Part shown: positions 46,611-54,965 of the stretch, one piece after another
Numbering within the stretch: position 1 is the stretch's first letter
Layout of the letters: every line of letters begins with the position of its first letter
DNA from: Promicromonospora thailandica
GTDB taxonomy: Bacteria; Actinomycetota; Actinomycetes; Actinomycetales; Cellulomonadaceae
Length of the DNA stretch: 64,000 nucleotides
Assembly: GCF_024171955.1 (NCBI RefSeq)
Contig: NZ_JAMTCS010000002.1
Coordinates: 62,001-126,000 of the forward strand
Direction of reading: 5' to 3'
Made by a program: the position numbers and the translations under genes
Notes under the pieces: generated by a model
Told to the model about the DNA's origin: nothing
Database searches by the model: none
What the model saw: the letters and a program-made list of their open reading frames with translations, nothing else

Positions 46611-48630
46611 TCGGCTCGGCGGTGGCCGCGAGGCACAGACCCACGCGGTCGCCGTCGTCCCACGAGTCCTCGCTCGGGCCCCAGACCACGTAGCGCACGT
46701 TGTTGACGACCGGGCTGGTCCGCGCGACCGGCCCGAGCTGCTTGGTGCCGCACACCTGCGCCACCCGCTTGTCCACCTCGTCCCGGCCCGGCCAGACGGC
46801 GGCGTCCGCGAAGTCGGTGCGCCCCACCACCTGGGCGGTGTGGTCCTCGTTGCAGGGCACGGCTAGCACCTCGGACACCTCGCCGTCCTCCGGGAGGCTC
46901 TCCACGCACGAGCCGAGCACGAGCTGCAGCGGGTGCACCTCACGGGGCTCGGCGATCATCGCCTCGATCGGGTCCCACTGCTGCCGGCTGACCACGTTGA
47001 CGACGACGGCGACCACCGCCACGACGGCGATCACCGCCACCACCGCGCCACCGACGAGCGCATAGCGGCGGCGCCGGGCGGCCTCGTCGGCCGGCGTGGC
47101 GGGCCGCCAGCCCACGTACGTGGCCTCGGGGGCGTAGTCGTGCACCGCCGGGAAGCCGTGCGCGGCGCTGCCGGGAGCCGCCGGGAACGGCGACGGCGGC
47201 TGGGTGACGGCGGGCCGGCCCGCAGCCCCCGGGTGGTGCTGCACGGGCGCGGCGGGCGTCGGGAACGGGCTCGGGGGCGCGGTGGGCGGCGGGGTGTGCG
47301 TGGTGGGCGACGCGAAGAGCTCGGGCGCCTCACCGGCAGCCGGTGCGGCGATCGCCCCGGCGGGGCTGGTCTCGGCCGGGCTGGCCTCGGCCGGGCTGGT
47401 CTCGTTCGGCGAGGCGGTCCCGCCCTCGTCGGGAGTCTGCTCGGCATCCGACGCCTGGGCGTCGTCCGGGGTGGTCTCGCTCACGACGGTGCGCGGACCG
47501 AGCGCCTTCTTGTGCGCCTCGGCGATCGCGGCGAACGACAGCGCCTTGAAGTCGAAGTTCTCGTCGACGACGGGGGCGGCTGGACTGCTCGCCGACGCGG
47601 CGGGGGCGTCGGCCGGGCTCGCGACGGCCCCGTCGGCGGGGGCCGCGGCGGCCGGCGGGACGACGCTGATCTCCTCGGTCGGGGTCTCGTCGCGCCTCGG
47701 TGCGCGGATCGACCCGGCGGTCGCCGTCGGCCCCGGAGCGGCGGTGTCGGTCGTCGTGTCGGTCGTGGTGTCGGCCGTCGTCTCGCCCGTGCTGTCGGCC
47801 GACCCGGTCGGGTCGTCCGCCGTGTCGGCGCCCTCGGCCGGACCGGACGCCTCGTCGGCCGCGCCACCGTCGCCGGTTGCCGGCGCCTCTGCGGGCGCCT
47901 CGGCCGGTGTCCCGGTCTGTGTCTCACCCGCGTCGGCGGCGGTGCGCGCGGCGGCTCCGGCGGGCGCCGGACCTCCCGCGTCGGCGCTGCCCGTGTCTGA
48001 CGTGCCGGTCTCCGGCGCGCCGGTCTCCGACGGGCTCGCGTCCGACGCGCCGGCCCTCGTGTCGTCGGTGTCGGGCGCGGGCGCTGCGGGGCGTGGCTCC
48101 TCGGTGGCACCAGCCGCGGTGTCCGGCTCCGGAGCTGCCTCGCCCGCGCGGCCGGAGTCGGTGTCGGCCGGCTGGGAGGTCCCGTCAGCCGGCCCCTTCC
48201 CGGCCCCGTCGGCGGCGTTCGCGGCCGCATCGTCCGCGGCAACATCCGCGGCACTGTCGCCCGCGGCATCGTCGCCGGCCCCGCCCTGGTCGGCCGCCCC
48301 CTCGTCCGCCCCGCCCTGGTCCGTCGGGCCGCCCTCGGCAGCACCTTCCTCGGCAGCACCGTCCGGGACAGCGCCGCCTGTGGCAGCACCCTCCGCGACA
48401 ACACCGCCCTCGACCGAACCGTCGTCGCCCGTCGGCTCCCCGGACCGCGACTCCTCCGAGCTCGCACCGCGCGTGTCCACGCCGTCGTCCACGCCGGCGA
48501 CGGCATCGTCAGCAGCGGCGCCCTCGGGCGCGGACGCCTGCTCGTCCGCGGACGCCGTCTCGACATGATCCGTGTCAGGGACCCGGGCGTCGTCGGTGGC
48601 TGCCGGGGACTGGTCGGGCGTCGGCGTCAT
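46588..48630 (-). CDS. Septum_form-domain membrane protein with a very long acidic low-complexity N-terminus
   Basis: A 680-residue protein with one membrane helix near residue 525 (VGGAVVAVIAVVAVVAVVVNVV). The C-terminal extracytoplasmic domain (VLGSCVESLPEDGEVSEVLAVPCNEDHTAQVV) is the Septum_form type found in actinobacterial envelope proteins, with four cysteines likely paired. The first 450 or so residues are cytoplasmic, almost all Ala, Asp, Glu, Pro, Thr, Gly and Ser, and contain short repeats (ASPAETSPAE, TTDTTTDT). The ATG giving MTPTPDQSPAATDD is used. A role in septation comes from the domain name and is not shown here. It overlaps the convergent regulator by 23 bases. Confidence 0.85.
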   Translation of the reverse strand: MTPTPDQSPAATDDARVPDTDHVETASADEQASAPEGAAADDAVAGVDDGVDTRGASSEESRSGEPTGDDGSVEGGVVAEGAATGGAVPDGAAEEGAAEGGPTDQGGADEGAADQGGAGDDAAGDSAADVAADDAAANAADGAGKGPADGTSQPADTDSGRAGEAAPEPDTAAGATEEPRPAAPAPDTDDTRAGASDASPSETGAPETGTSDTGSADAGGPAPAGAAARTAADAGETQTGTPAEAPAEAPATGDGGAADEASGPAEGADTADDPTGSADSTGETTADTTTDTTTDTAAPGPTATAGSIRAPRRDETPTEEISVVPPAAAAPADGAVASPADAPAASASSPAAPVVDENFDFKALSFAAIAEAHKKALGPRTVVSETTPDDAQASDAEQTPDEGGTASPNETSPAEASPAETSPAGAIAAPAAGEAPELFASPTTHTPPPTAPPSPFPTPAAPVQHHPGAAGRPAVTQPPSPFPAAPGSAAHGFPAVHDYAPEATYVGWRPATPADEAARRRRYALVGGAVVAVIAVVAVVAVVVNVVSRQQWDPIEAMIAEPREVHPLQLVLGSCVESLPEDGEVSEVLAVPCNEDHTAQVVGRTDFADAAVWPGRDEVDKRVAQVCGTKQLGPVARTSPVVNNVRYVVWGPSEDSWDDGDRVGLCLAATAEPITQDLLQ

Positions 48631-48775
48631 GCAGGTTAACTTACCGACATTCGGCATCGTCCTTGTCACCCGGACGGCACCCGGTCGGGGTGCGTTCCGT
48701 TTACGGACAACTTCACCCGCTGATCTCCCCGTCCCGGAGGGAACCCCGGGCGGTCCTGGCCCGTACGCGGGCGCT

Positions 48776-49600
48776 TCAGTCCGCCAGGTCGACGATCACC
48801 GGCACGTGGTCGGAGGCGCCCTTGCCCTTGCGCTCGTCACGGTCGATGACGGCACCGGTCGCGCGCTCCGCGACCGCGGGCGACGCCCAGCAGAAGTCGA
48901 TCCGCAGGCCCTTGTTCCGCGGGAACGCGAGCTGCTGGTAGTCCCAGTAGGTGTAGGTGTGCTCGGCGGGCAGGAAGGCCCGGGTGAGCTCCGTGTACCC
49001 GGCCTCGCCGAACGCGTCGAAGGCTGCTCGCTCCGGCGGCGAGACGTGGGTCTTGCCGGCGAAGGCCGCGGCGTCGTACACGTCGGTGTCGAGCGGGATG
49101 ACGTTCCAGTCGCCCATGAGCGCGACGGCGTCCTGCGCGTCCGCCCAGGTCTGTGCCGAGGTGCGCAGCGCCTCCAGCCAGGCCAGCTTGTAGGTGTAGT
49201 GCGGGTCGTCGAGCGCGCGGCCGTGCGGCACGTACAGGCTCCACACCCGCACGCCGCCGCACGTGGCGCCGATCGCTCGCGCCTCGATCGGCGGGTCCAC
49301 GTCGAGCAGCGCGTCCGGTGCGTCGTCGGCGACCGTCTTCGCGAAGCCGGGCTGCCCGGGGAACCGCGTGGCGACGTCGTCCAGGCCCACGCGCGACGCG
49401 AGCGCCACGCCGTTCCACTGCGACAGCCCGAAGTGCGCCACCTCGTAGCCCGCGGCCTCGAACGCCGCGGTGGGGAACTGGTCGTCCCGGCACTTGGTCT
49501 CCTGGATCGCCAGCACGTCCGCCTGGGAGCGGTCGAGGAAGGCGAGCACGCGGTCGACACGGGAGCGGATGGAGTTCACGTTCCAGGTCACGAGGCGCAC
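48776..49600 (-). CDS. xth: Exodeoxyribonuclease III
   Basis: A metal-dependent AP endonuclease and 3'-exonuclease in base-excision repair. The catalytic blocks are TWNVNSIRSR, IQETKC (Glu metal ligand), YVPHGRALDDPHY, GDWNVIPLDTDVYD, LRIDFCWAS and the closing ASDHVPVIVDL (catalytic Asp-His pair). The 274-residue length is normal. It is separated by 145 bp from the Septum_form start on the same strand, so it is likely a single-gene unit. Confidence 0.95.
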   Translation of the reverse strand: MRLVTWNVNSIRSRVDRVLAFLDRSQADVLAIQETKCRDDQFPTAAFEAAGYEVAHFGLSQWNGVALASRVGLDDVATRFPGQPGFAKTVADDAPDALLDVDPPIEARAIGATCGGVRVWSLYVPHGRALDDPHYTYKLAWLEALRTSAQTWADAQDAVALMGDWNVIPLDTDVYDAAAFAGKTHVSPPERAAFDAFGEAGYTELTRAFLPAEHTYTYWDYQQLAFPRNKGLRIDFCWASPAVAERATGAVIDRDERKGKGASDHVPVIVDLAD

Positions 49601-49676
49601 CGGGCCAGCGTACGTGCGGCACCGCCTCCTGCCGACCCACGGGCGGGAAGCCGCCCCGCGGGGACGGGTTGCGCAC

Positions 49677-49693
49677 AGTAGACCGTGTCTACT
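49677..49693. promoter_or_regulatory. Palindrome in the xth / peptide-importer divergent gap
   Basis: AGTAGAC-CGT-GTCTACT is a perfect 7-bp inverted repeat, 135 bases before the binding-protein start and 77 bases before the xth start. It is a possible operator for either gene. The rest of the 227-bp gap shows no other element I can name. Confidence 0.5.
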
Positions 49694-49827
49694 CTCCGCG
49701 ACATCTTCGGGAGAGCCGGTCTCTTCCCGGGGCCGTCCGGAGCAGGCACCCGGAGCGCGTGATGTGATCCCCGCCGCACTTCTCGGACCCTGATCGCCGG
49801 AAGGTTCCCCCCGACTACGCTGGTCGC

Positions 49828-51339
49828 GTGCAGATCCTCACCGGGCGTCGTGCCCTCGGCACCGCCGCCGCCCTCCTGTCAGCGGCACTCGTCGCCGGGT
49901 GCTCCGCCGGCAGCTCCACGGGCGGCGAGGACCGGACGGACGTCGTCGTCGGGCTCACCGGCGAGCCGACCAACCTCGACTTCACGACCACGTCCGGGTC
50001 GGCCATCCCGCAGCTGCTCATGAACAACGTGTACGAGGGCCTGGTGACCATCGACCAGGACGGCGAGGTGCAGCCGCAGCTCGCCGAGTCGTGGGAGGTC
50101 AGCGGGGACCGCACGGTCTACACGTTCATGCTGCACGACGGCGTGACGTTCTCCGACGGCTCGGCCTTCACCGCGGACGACGTCGTGTCGTCGATCGCGC
50201 GCGTGCAGGACGACTGGACGCTGAGCCTGAAGTCCAAGATGGACGTCGTGGAGAGCGCCGAGGCCACGAGCGACACCGAGGTCGTCGTGACCCTGCGGCA
50301 TCCGAGCAACGCCTGGCTGTTCGACATGGGCACGTCCGTGGGCGCGATGTTCCCCGACGACCTGTCCGCCGACCTGGCGACCGAGGCGGTCGGCACCGGC
50401 CCCTACACCGTGACCGAGGTGGCCACGGGCGAGCACGTCACGCTCGCCGCCCGCGACGACTACTGGGGCGAGGCCCCGGCGCTCGACGAGATCACCGTGC
50501 GCTACTTCGCCGATGCGAACGCGCAGGCCAACGCCGTTCGCGCCGGCGACGTCGACCTGGCGTACAACCTGCAGGCACCCGACCTGATCGCGGGCCTGGA
50601 GCAGGACGAGCGGCTGCAGGTGATCGACGGGACGTCCACCGGCGAGGTCCTGCTCGCGCTGAACAACGCCGCCCCGCCGTTCGACGACCTCCGGGTGCGC
50701 CGCGCGATCATGTACGCGATCGACCGGCAGGCCGTGCTCGACACCGCGTGGGCCGGCCACGGCCAGCTCATCGGGTCGATGGTGCCGCCCACCGACCCGT
50801 ACTACCAGGACCTGACCGGCGCCTACCCCCACGACCCGGACCGGGCGCGCGAGCTCCTGGCAGAGGCGGGCGCCGAGAACCTCAGCATCACCTTCGACGT
50901 CCCCACGCGCCCCTACGCCGAGGCCGTGGCCCAGGTGGTCGTGTCCCAGCTCAAGGACGTCGGCGTCGACGCGAGGATCGTCCCCGCCGAGTTCCCCGCC
51001 GTCTGGCTCGACAAGGTGTTCACCGAGCACGACTACCAGATGTCCGTGATCCTCCACACCGAGGCCCGGGACATGCTGACCATCTTCGGCGACCCCGACT
51101 ACTACATCGGCTACGACAACCCCCGGCTCGCCGAGGTGGCCGAGCAGGCCGACGAGGGCAGCCCGGACCAGTACGTCGCGGGCATGCAGGAGGTCGCCCG
51201 CATGATCGTGGACGACGCCGCCAGCGACCCCCTGTTCCTCTTCCCGAACACCGTGGTGGCCGACGCGGCGCTGCAGGGCATCGCCGCGAACGCCACCACG
51301 GAGTCCATGGACCTGACCGGCCTGCGCTGGTCCGACTGA
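49828..51339 (+). CDS. Peptide ABC transporter substrate-binding lipoprotein
   Basis: Family 5 (DppA/OppA-type) binding protein, 503 residues. The GTG start gives a short signal peptide with lipobox LVAGC. Characteristic family 5 features include EPTNLDFTTTSG, LAESWEVSGDRTVYTFMLHDGVTFSDGSAFTADDV and VRRAIMYAIDRQAVLDT. It captures peptides or similar compounds for the permeases that follow. Only 25 bp separate it from the first permease, so the operon is compact. Confidence 0.93.
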   Translation: MQILTGRRALGTAAALLSAALVAGCSAGSSTGGEDRTDVVVGLTGEPTNLDFTTTSGSAIPQLLMNNVYEGLVTIDQDGEVQPQLAESWEVSGDRTVYTFMLHDGVTFSDGSAFTADDVVSSIARVQDDWTLSLKSKMDVVESAEATSDTEVVVTLRHPSNAWLFDMGTSVGAMFPDDLSADLATEAVGTGPYTVTEVATGEHVTLAARDDYWGEAPALDEITVRYFADANAQANAVRAGDVDLAYNLQAPDLIAGLEQDERLQVIDGTSTGEVLLALNNAAPPFDDLRVRRAIMYAIDRQAVLDTAWAGHGQLIGSMVPPTDPYYQDLTGAYPHDPDRARELLAEAGAENLSITFDVPTRPYAEAVAQVVVSQLKDVGVDARIVPAEFPAVWLDKVFTEHDYQMSVILHTEARDMLTIFGDPDYYIGYDNPRLAEVAEQADEGSPDQYVAGMQEVARMIVDDAASDPLFLFPNTVVADAALQGIAANATTESMDLTGLRWSD

Positions 51340-51364
51340 CCGGGCCCGCCGCCGCTCACCGCCC

Positions 51365-52312
51365 GTGCTCAGACACCTCGCCTCGCACGTCGCCCAGCTC
51401 GTCGCCACGCTCCTCGTGGCCACGGCGGCCATCTTCGTGCTCCTGCGCGTGCTGCCCGGCGACCCCGCTGTCGTCGCACTCGGGATCGAGGCGTCGCCGG
51501 AGGCGCTCGCGGCCTGGCGCGCCGAGCACGGCACGGACGGGCCGCTGCTCGCGCAGTACCTGAGCTGGGTCGGCGGGCTGTTCACGGGCGACCTGGGCAC
51601 CAGCTACGTGACGGCGCAGGACCTCACGCCGCTGGTCGCGGACCGCGTGCAGGTCACCGGCATCCTGGTGCTCCTCGGCATGCTGATCGCTCTGGTGGTG
51701 GCGGTGCCGGTGGGCACGCTGGCCGCCGTCTGGCACCGGAACGCGGGCGGGGTCGTGCTGTCCGCGGTGAGCCAGGTGGGCGTGGCCGTGCCGAACTTCC
51801 TGGTGGGCGTGCTGCTCGTGGCGCTGTTCGCGGTGCGGCTCGGCTGGCTGCCGTCGGGCGGGTGGACGGCGCCCGTCGAGGGGTGGGGCGAGTTCTGGCG
51901 GCACGTGCTGCTCCCCGCCGTCGCGCTCGGCTCGGTGCAGGCCGCGATCATCACGCGGTACGTGCGCAGCGCCGTGCTGGAGATCATGCGTGAGGACTTC
52001 CTGCGCACGGCCCGGGCCAAGGGGCTCACCTTCACCGGCGCCCTCGTGCGGCACGGGCTGCGCAACGCCGGCGTGCCCGTCGTGACGGTCGTGGGCGTGC
52101 AGATCGCCTCGATGCTGATCGGCGCCGTCGTGATCGAGCGGGTGTTCGCCGTGCCGGGGCTCGGCAGCCTGCTGCTCGACTCCGTGGGCAACCGCGACCT
52201 GCTGGCCGTGCAGTCGGTCGTGGCGGTGCTGGTGGTGCTCGTGGTGCTGCTCAACTTCCTGGTCGACCTGGCCTACACCCTGCTGGACCCGCGCCTGCGG
52301 AGGGCGTCGTGA
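51365..52312 (+). CDS. Peptide ABC transporter permease, DppB type
   Basis: First permease of the importer, 315 residues. It starts at GTG. The DppB signature GDPAVVALGIEASPEALAAWR lies in the first periplasmic loop. The EAA loop is seen in REDFLRTARAKGLTFTGALVRHGLRNAG. Six helices are visible. It overlaps the next gene by four bases. Confidence 0.93.
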   Translation: MLRHLASHVAQLVATLLVATAAIFVLLRVLPGDPAVVALGIEASPEALAAWRAEHGTDGPLLAQYLSWVGGLFTGDLGTSYVTAQDLTPLVADRVQVTGILVLLGMLIALVVAVPVGTLAAVWHRNAGGVVLSAVSQVGVAVPNFLVGVLLVALFAVRLGWLPSGGWTAPVEGWGEFWRHVLLPAVALGSVQAAIITRYVRSAVLEIMREDFLRTARAKGLTFTGALVRHGLRNAGVPVVTVVGVQIASMLIGAVVIERVFAVPGLGSLLLDSVGNRDLLAVQSVVAVLVVLVVLLNFLVDLAYTLLDPRLRRAS

Positions 52313-54867
52313 CGCGCCGCCGCCGCTCCCGCGTGCACCCGCAGCTCGTCATCGGCGCCGTGCTGGTGGGGCTGGTCCTGGTCACGGCCCTCGTGTCCCT
52401 CGTCTGGACCCCGTACGACCCGGAGCACGCCGGCGCCGAGCGGCTGCTGCCGCCCGGCCCGGAGCACTGGCTCGGCACCGACCGGTTCGGCCGCGACGTG
52501 CTCTCCCAGGTCATGGCCGGCGCGCAGATCACGCTCCTGGTGGGCGTGGTGGCCGTCGGCATCGCCGCCGTGGTCGGGGTGCCGGTGGGCGTGCTCGCCG
52601 GCATGCTCCAGGGCACCGGCCACCGGCGGCCCGCCACGGTGCTCATGCGCGGCAGCGACATCCTGCTCGCGTTCCCGGGCCTGCTGCTCGCGATCGTGCT
52701 GGGCGCGGTCTACGGCGCGGGCACGACGACGGCGATGGTCGCGCTCGGCATCGGCTCGATCCCGGCCTTCGCGCGCGTGGCCCGCAGCGGCACCCTCCAG
52801 GTGGTGCGGTCCGACTACGTGCTCGCCGCGCGCGCCGCCAACCGCGGCGAGCTCGCGATCGCCCGCCGGCACGTGCTGCCCAACATCGCGGGCACGGTGC
52901 TCGTGCAGTGCTCGGTCAACTTCGCGATCGCCGTGCTCGCCGAGGCCGGCCTGTCCTTCCTCGGCCTGGGCACGCCGCCCCCGACGCCGTCGTGGGGCCG
53001 CATGCTGCAGGAGTCGCAGCAGTTCCTTGGCGTCGCCGACCACCTCGCGATCGTCCCCGGCATCGCGATCGCCGTGGCCGTGCTGGGCTTCAACCTGCTC
53101 GGCGACGGCCTGCGCGACGTGCTCGACCCACGGCTCGCGGACGTCGCGGCGGACCGCGCCGAGGCCACCGCCGGCGGCGCGGCACCCGACCCAGCACCCG
53201 ACCCAGCATCCGACCCGGCACCCGATCCGGCAGCCGACGCGACCGCGACCGGCACCGCCCCGGCCCTGGAGCTGCGCGACCTCGGCGTACGCACCCGCAG
53301 CGGCCGCGAGCTCCTGTCCGGCGTCTCGCTGGACGTCGCCCCCGGCGAGCGGGTGGGCCTCATCGGCGAGTCCGGGTCCGGCAAGACGATGACGGCCCTC
53401 GCGGCGCTCGGCCTGCTGCCCGACGGCGTCACGGCCACCGGGCACGTCGGCCTCGCCGGGGTGCCCGGCAACCTCCTGGACCGCGGCGAGCGCGACCTGG
53501 CCCGGCTCCGCGGCCGGGACGTGTCGATGGTGTTCCAGGAGCCGATGACGGCGCTGAACCCGCTGGTCCGCGTGGGCCGCCAGGTCGCGGAGACGATGAC
53601 CCTGCACGGCACCGGACGGCGCGCGGCGCGGGCCCGCGCCACCGCGCTGCTGGCCGAGGTGGGCCTGCCCGACGGCGCCGCGCGGCGGTACCCGCACGAG
53701 CTGTCGGGCGGGCAGCGGCAGCGCGTGGTGCTGGCGATGGCGCTGGCCGACGACCCGTCGGTGCTCGTGGCCGACGAGCCGACCACAGCCCTCGACGTCA
53801 CCGTGCAGCGCCAGGTGCTCGACCTGATGCTGCGGCTGGTCCGGGAGCGCGGCGCCGGGCTGCTGTTCATCACGCACGACCTCGCCGTGGTCTCCGAGGT
53901 GTGCGAGCGCGTGGTGGTGCTGCTCGACGGCGTGGTGGTCGAGGAGGGGCCGGTCACGGAGGTGTTCGCGCACCCGCGGCACCCGTACACGCGCCGGCTG
54001 CTGGCGGCGTCGACCCTCGAACCGCTGGCGGCCGCGGTGACCGAGGGCGGCCCGGCCGCGGACGGCGAGCCCGCCGCGCCGCTGATCCGCGTCGAGGACG
54101 TGACCTGCACCTACCCGGGCCGTGGCCAGACCGTGCAGGCCCTGCGGGGCGTGTCGCTGGCGGTGCGGCCGGGGCAGCGGTTCGGGATCGTGGGGGAGTC
54201 CGGGTCGGGCAAGTCGACGCTGCTGCGCATCGTCGCGGGGCTGGACCGCGCGACGTCCGGCCGCGTCGTGAGCGCGGGCGTCGACCTGAGCCCGGACGGC
54301 GTCCCGGGCCGGCGCGACCTCGGCGACCTGCGCTCCGCGCTGCAGCTCGTGCTCCAGGACCCGTACGGCTCGCTCGACCCGCGCATGACCGTCGGCGACA
54401 TCGTGGCGGAGCCGCTCCTGAACCCGGCGAACGTGCGCGAGGGCGGCCCGGCCACGGCGTCCGCCCGCCGGGAGGCGGTGCGCGAGATGCTCGCGGCGGT
54501 GGGCCTGCCGCTCGACGCCGCCGAGCGGTACCCGCACCAGTTCTCGGGCGGACAGCGCCAGCGCATCGCGATCGCCCGCGCCCTGGTGTGCCGGCCGCGC
54601 ATCCTGGTCGCGGACGAGCCGGTCAGCGCGCTCGACGTGTCGGTGCGCCGGCAGGTGCTCGACCTGCTCGCCCGGCTCACCGACGAGTACTCGCTGACCC
54701 TGCTGCTCGTCTCGCACGACCTCGGCGTGGTGCGCCACGTGTGCGACCACGTGGCGGTGATGCACGACGGCCTGGTGGTCGAGCAGGGTCCCACCGGGCA
54801 GGTCTACGACGACCCGCGCCACGCGTACACGCGGCGGCTGCGCGAGGCGACGCCGCAGCTGCGCTGA
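52309..54867 (+). CDS. Fusion of DppC permease and two peptide-ABC ATPases (DppD, DppF) in one polypeptide
   Basis: A single 852-residue frame. Residues 1 to about 285 are a DppC permease (PPGPEHWLGTDRFGRDVLSQV, EAA loop RSDYVLAARAANRGELAIARRHVLPN). A short Ala-Pro-Asp repeat linker follows. Two ATPases come next, each with its own Walker A (GESGSGKT at about 352 and GESGSGKS at about 628), signature (LSGGQRQRVVLAMAL and FSGGQRQRIAIARAL) and Walker B (SVLVADEPTT and RILVADEPVS). These are normally three or four separate genes. The GTG start overlaps the DppB stop. The frame is continuous, so this is a true fusion in the given sequence. Confidence 0.95.
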   Translation: MTRRRRSRVHPQLVIGAVLVGLVLVTALVSLVWTPYDPEHAGAERLLPPGPEHWLGTDRFGRDVLSQVMAGAQITLLVGVVAVGIAAVVGVPVGVLAGMLQGTGHRRPATVLMRGSDILLAFPGLLLAIVLGAVYGAGTTTAMVALGIGSIPAFARVARSGTLQVVRSDYVLAARAANRGELAIARRHVLPNIAGTVLVQCSVNFAIAVLAEAGLSFLGLGTPPPTPSWGRMLQESQQFLGVADHLAIVPGIAIAVAVLGFNLLGDGLRDVLDPRLADVAADRAEATAGGAAPDPAPDPASDPAPDPAADATATGTAPALELRDLGVRTRSGRELLSGVSLDVAPGERVGLIGESGSGKTMTALAALGLLPDGVTATGHVGLAGVPGNLLDRGERDLARLRGRDVSMVFQEPMTALNPLVRVGRQVAETMTLHGTGRRAARARATALLAEVGLPDGAARRYPHELSGGQRQRVVLAMALADDPSVLVADEPTTALDVTVQRQVLDLMLRLVRERGAGLLFITHDLAVVSEVCERVVVLLDGVVVEEGPVTEVFAHPRHPYTRRLLAASTLEPLAAAVTEGGPAADGEPAAPLIRVEDVTCTYPGRGQTVQALRGVSLAVRPGQRFGIVGESGSGKSTLLRIVAGLDRATSGRVVSAGVDLSPDGVPGRRDLGDLRSALQLVLQDPYGSLDPRMTVGDIVAEPLLNPANVREGGPATASARREAVREMLAAVGLPLDAAERYPHQFSGGQRQRIAIARALVCRPRILVADEPVSALDVSVRRQVLDLLARLTDEYSLTLLLVSHDLGVVRHVCDHVAVMHDGLVVEQGPTGQVYDDPRHAYTRRLREATPQLR

Positions 54868-54922
54868 CCTGCACTTCTTCTCACCCCAACGGTTCCCGCG
54901 CACCCGGCGTCAGCCCTTGTGG

Positions 54923-54941
54923 AGGCGGTGCTCGACCGCCT
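54923..54941 (+). terminator. Short hairpin upstream of the subtilase gene
   Basis: AGGCGGT-GCTCG-ACCGCCT is a 7-bp perfect stem 55 bases after the importer stop and about 25 bases before the subtilase ATG. It may weaken read-through from the importer into the protease gene. There is no T-tract. Confidence 0.5.
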
Positions 54942-54965
54942 GCGTCCTCACGAAGGAGACAGCAG

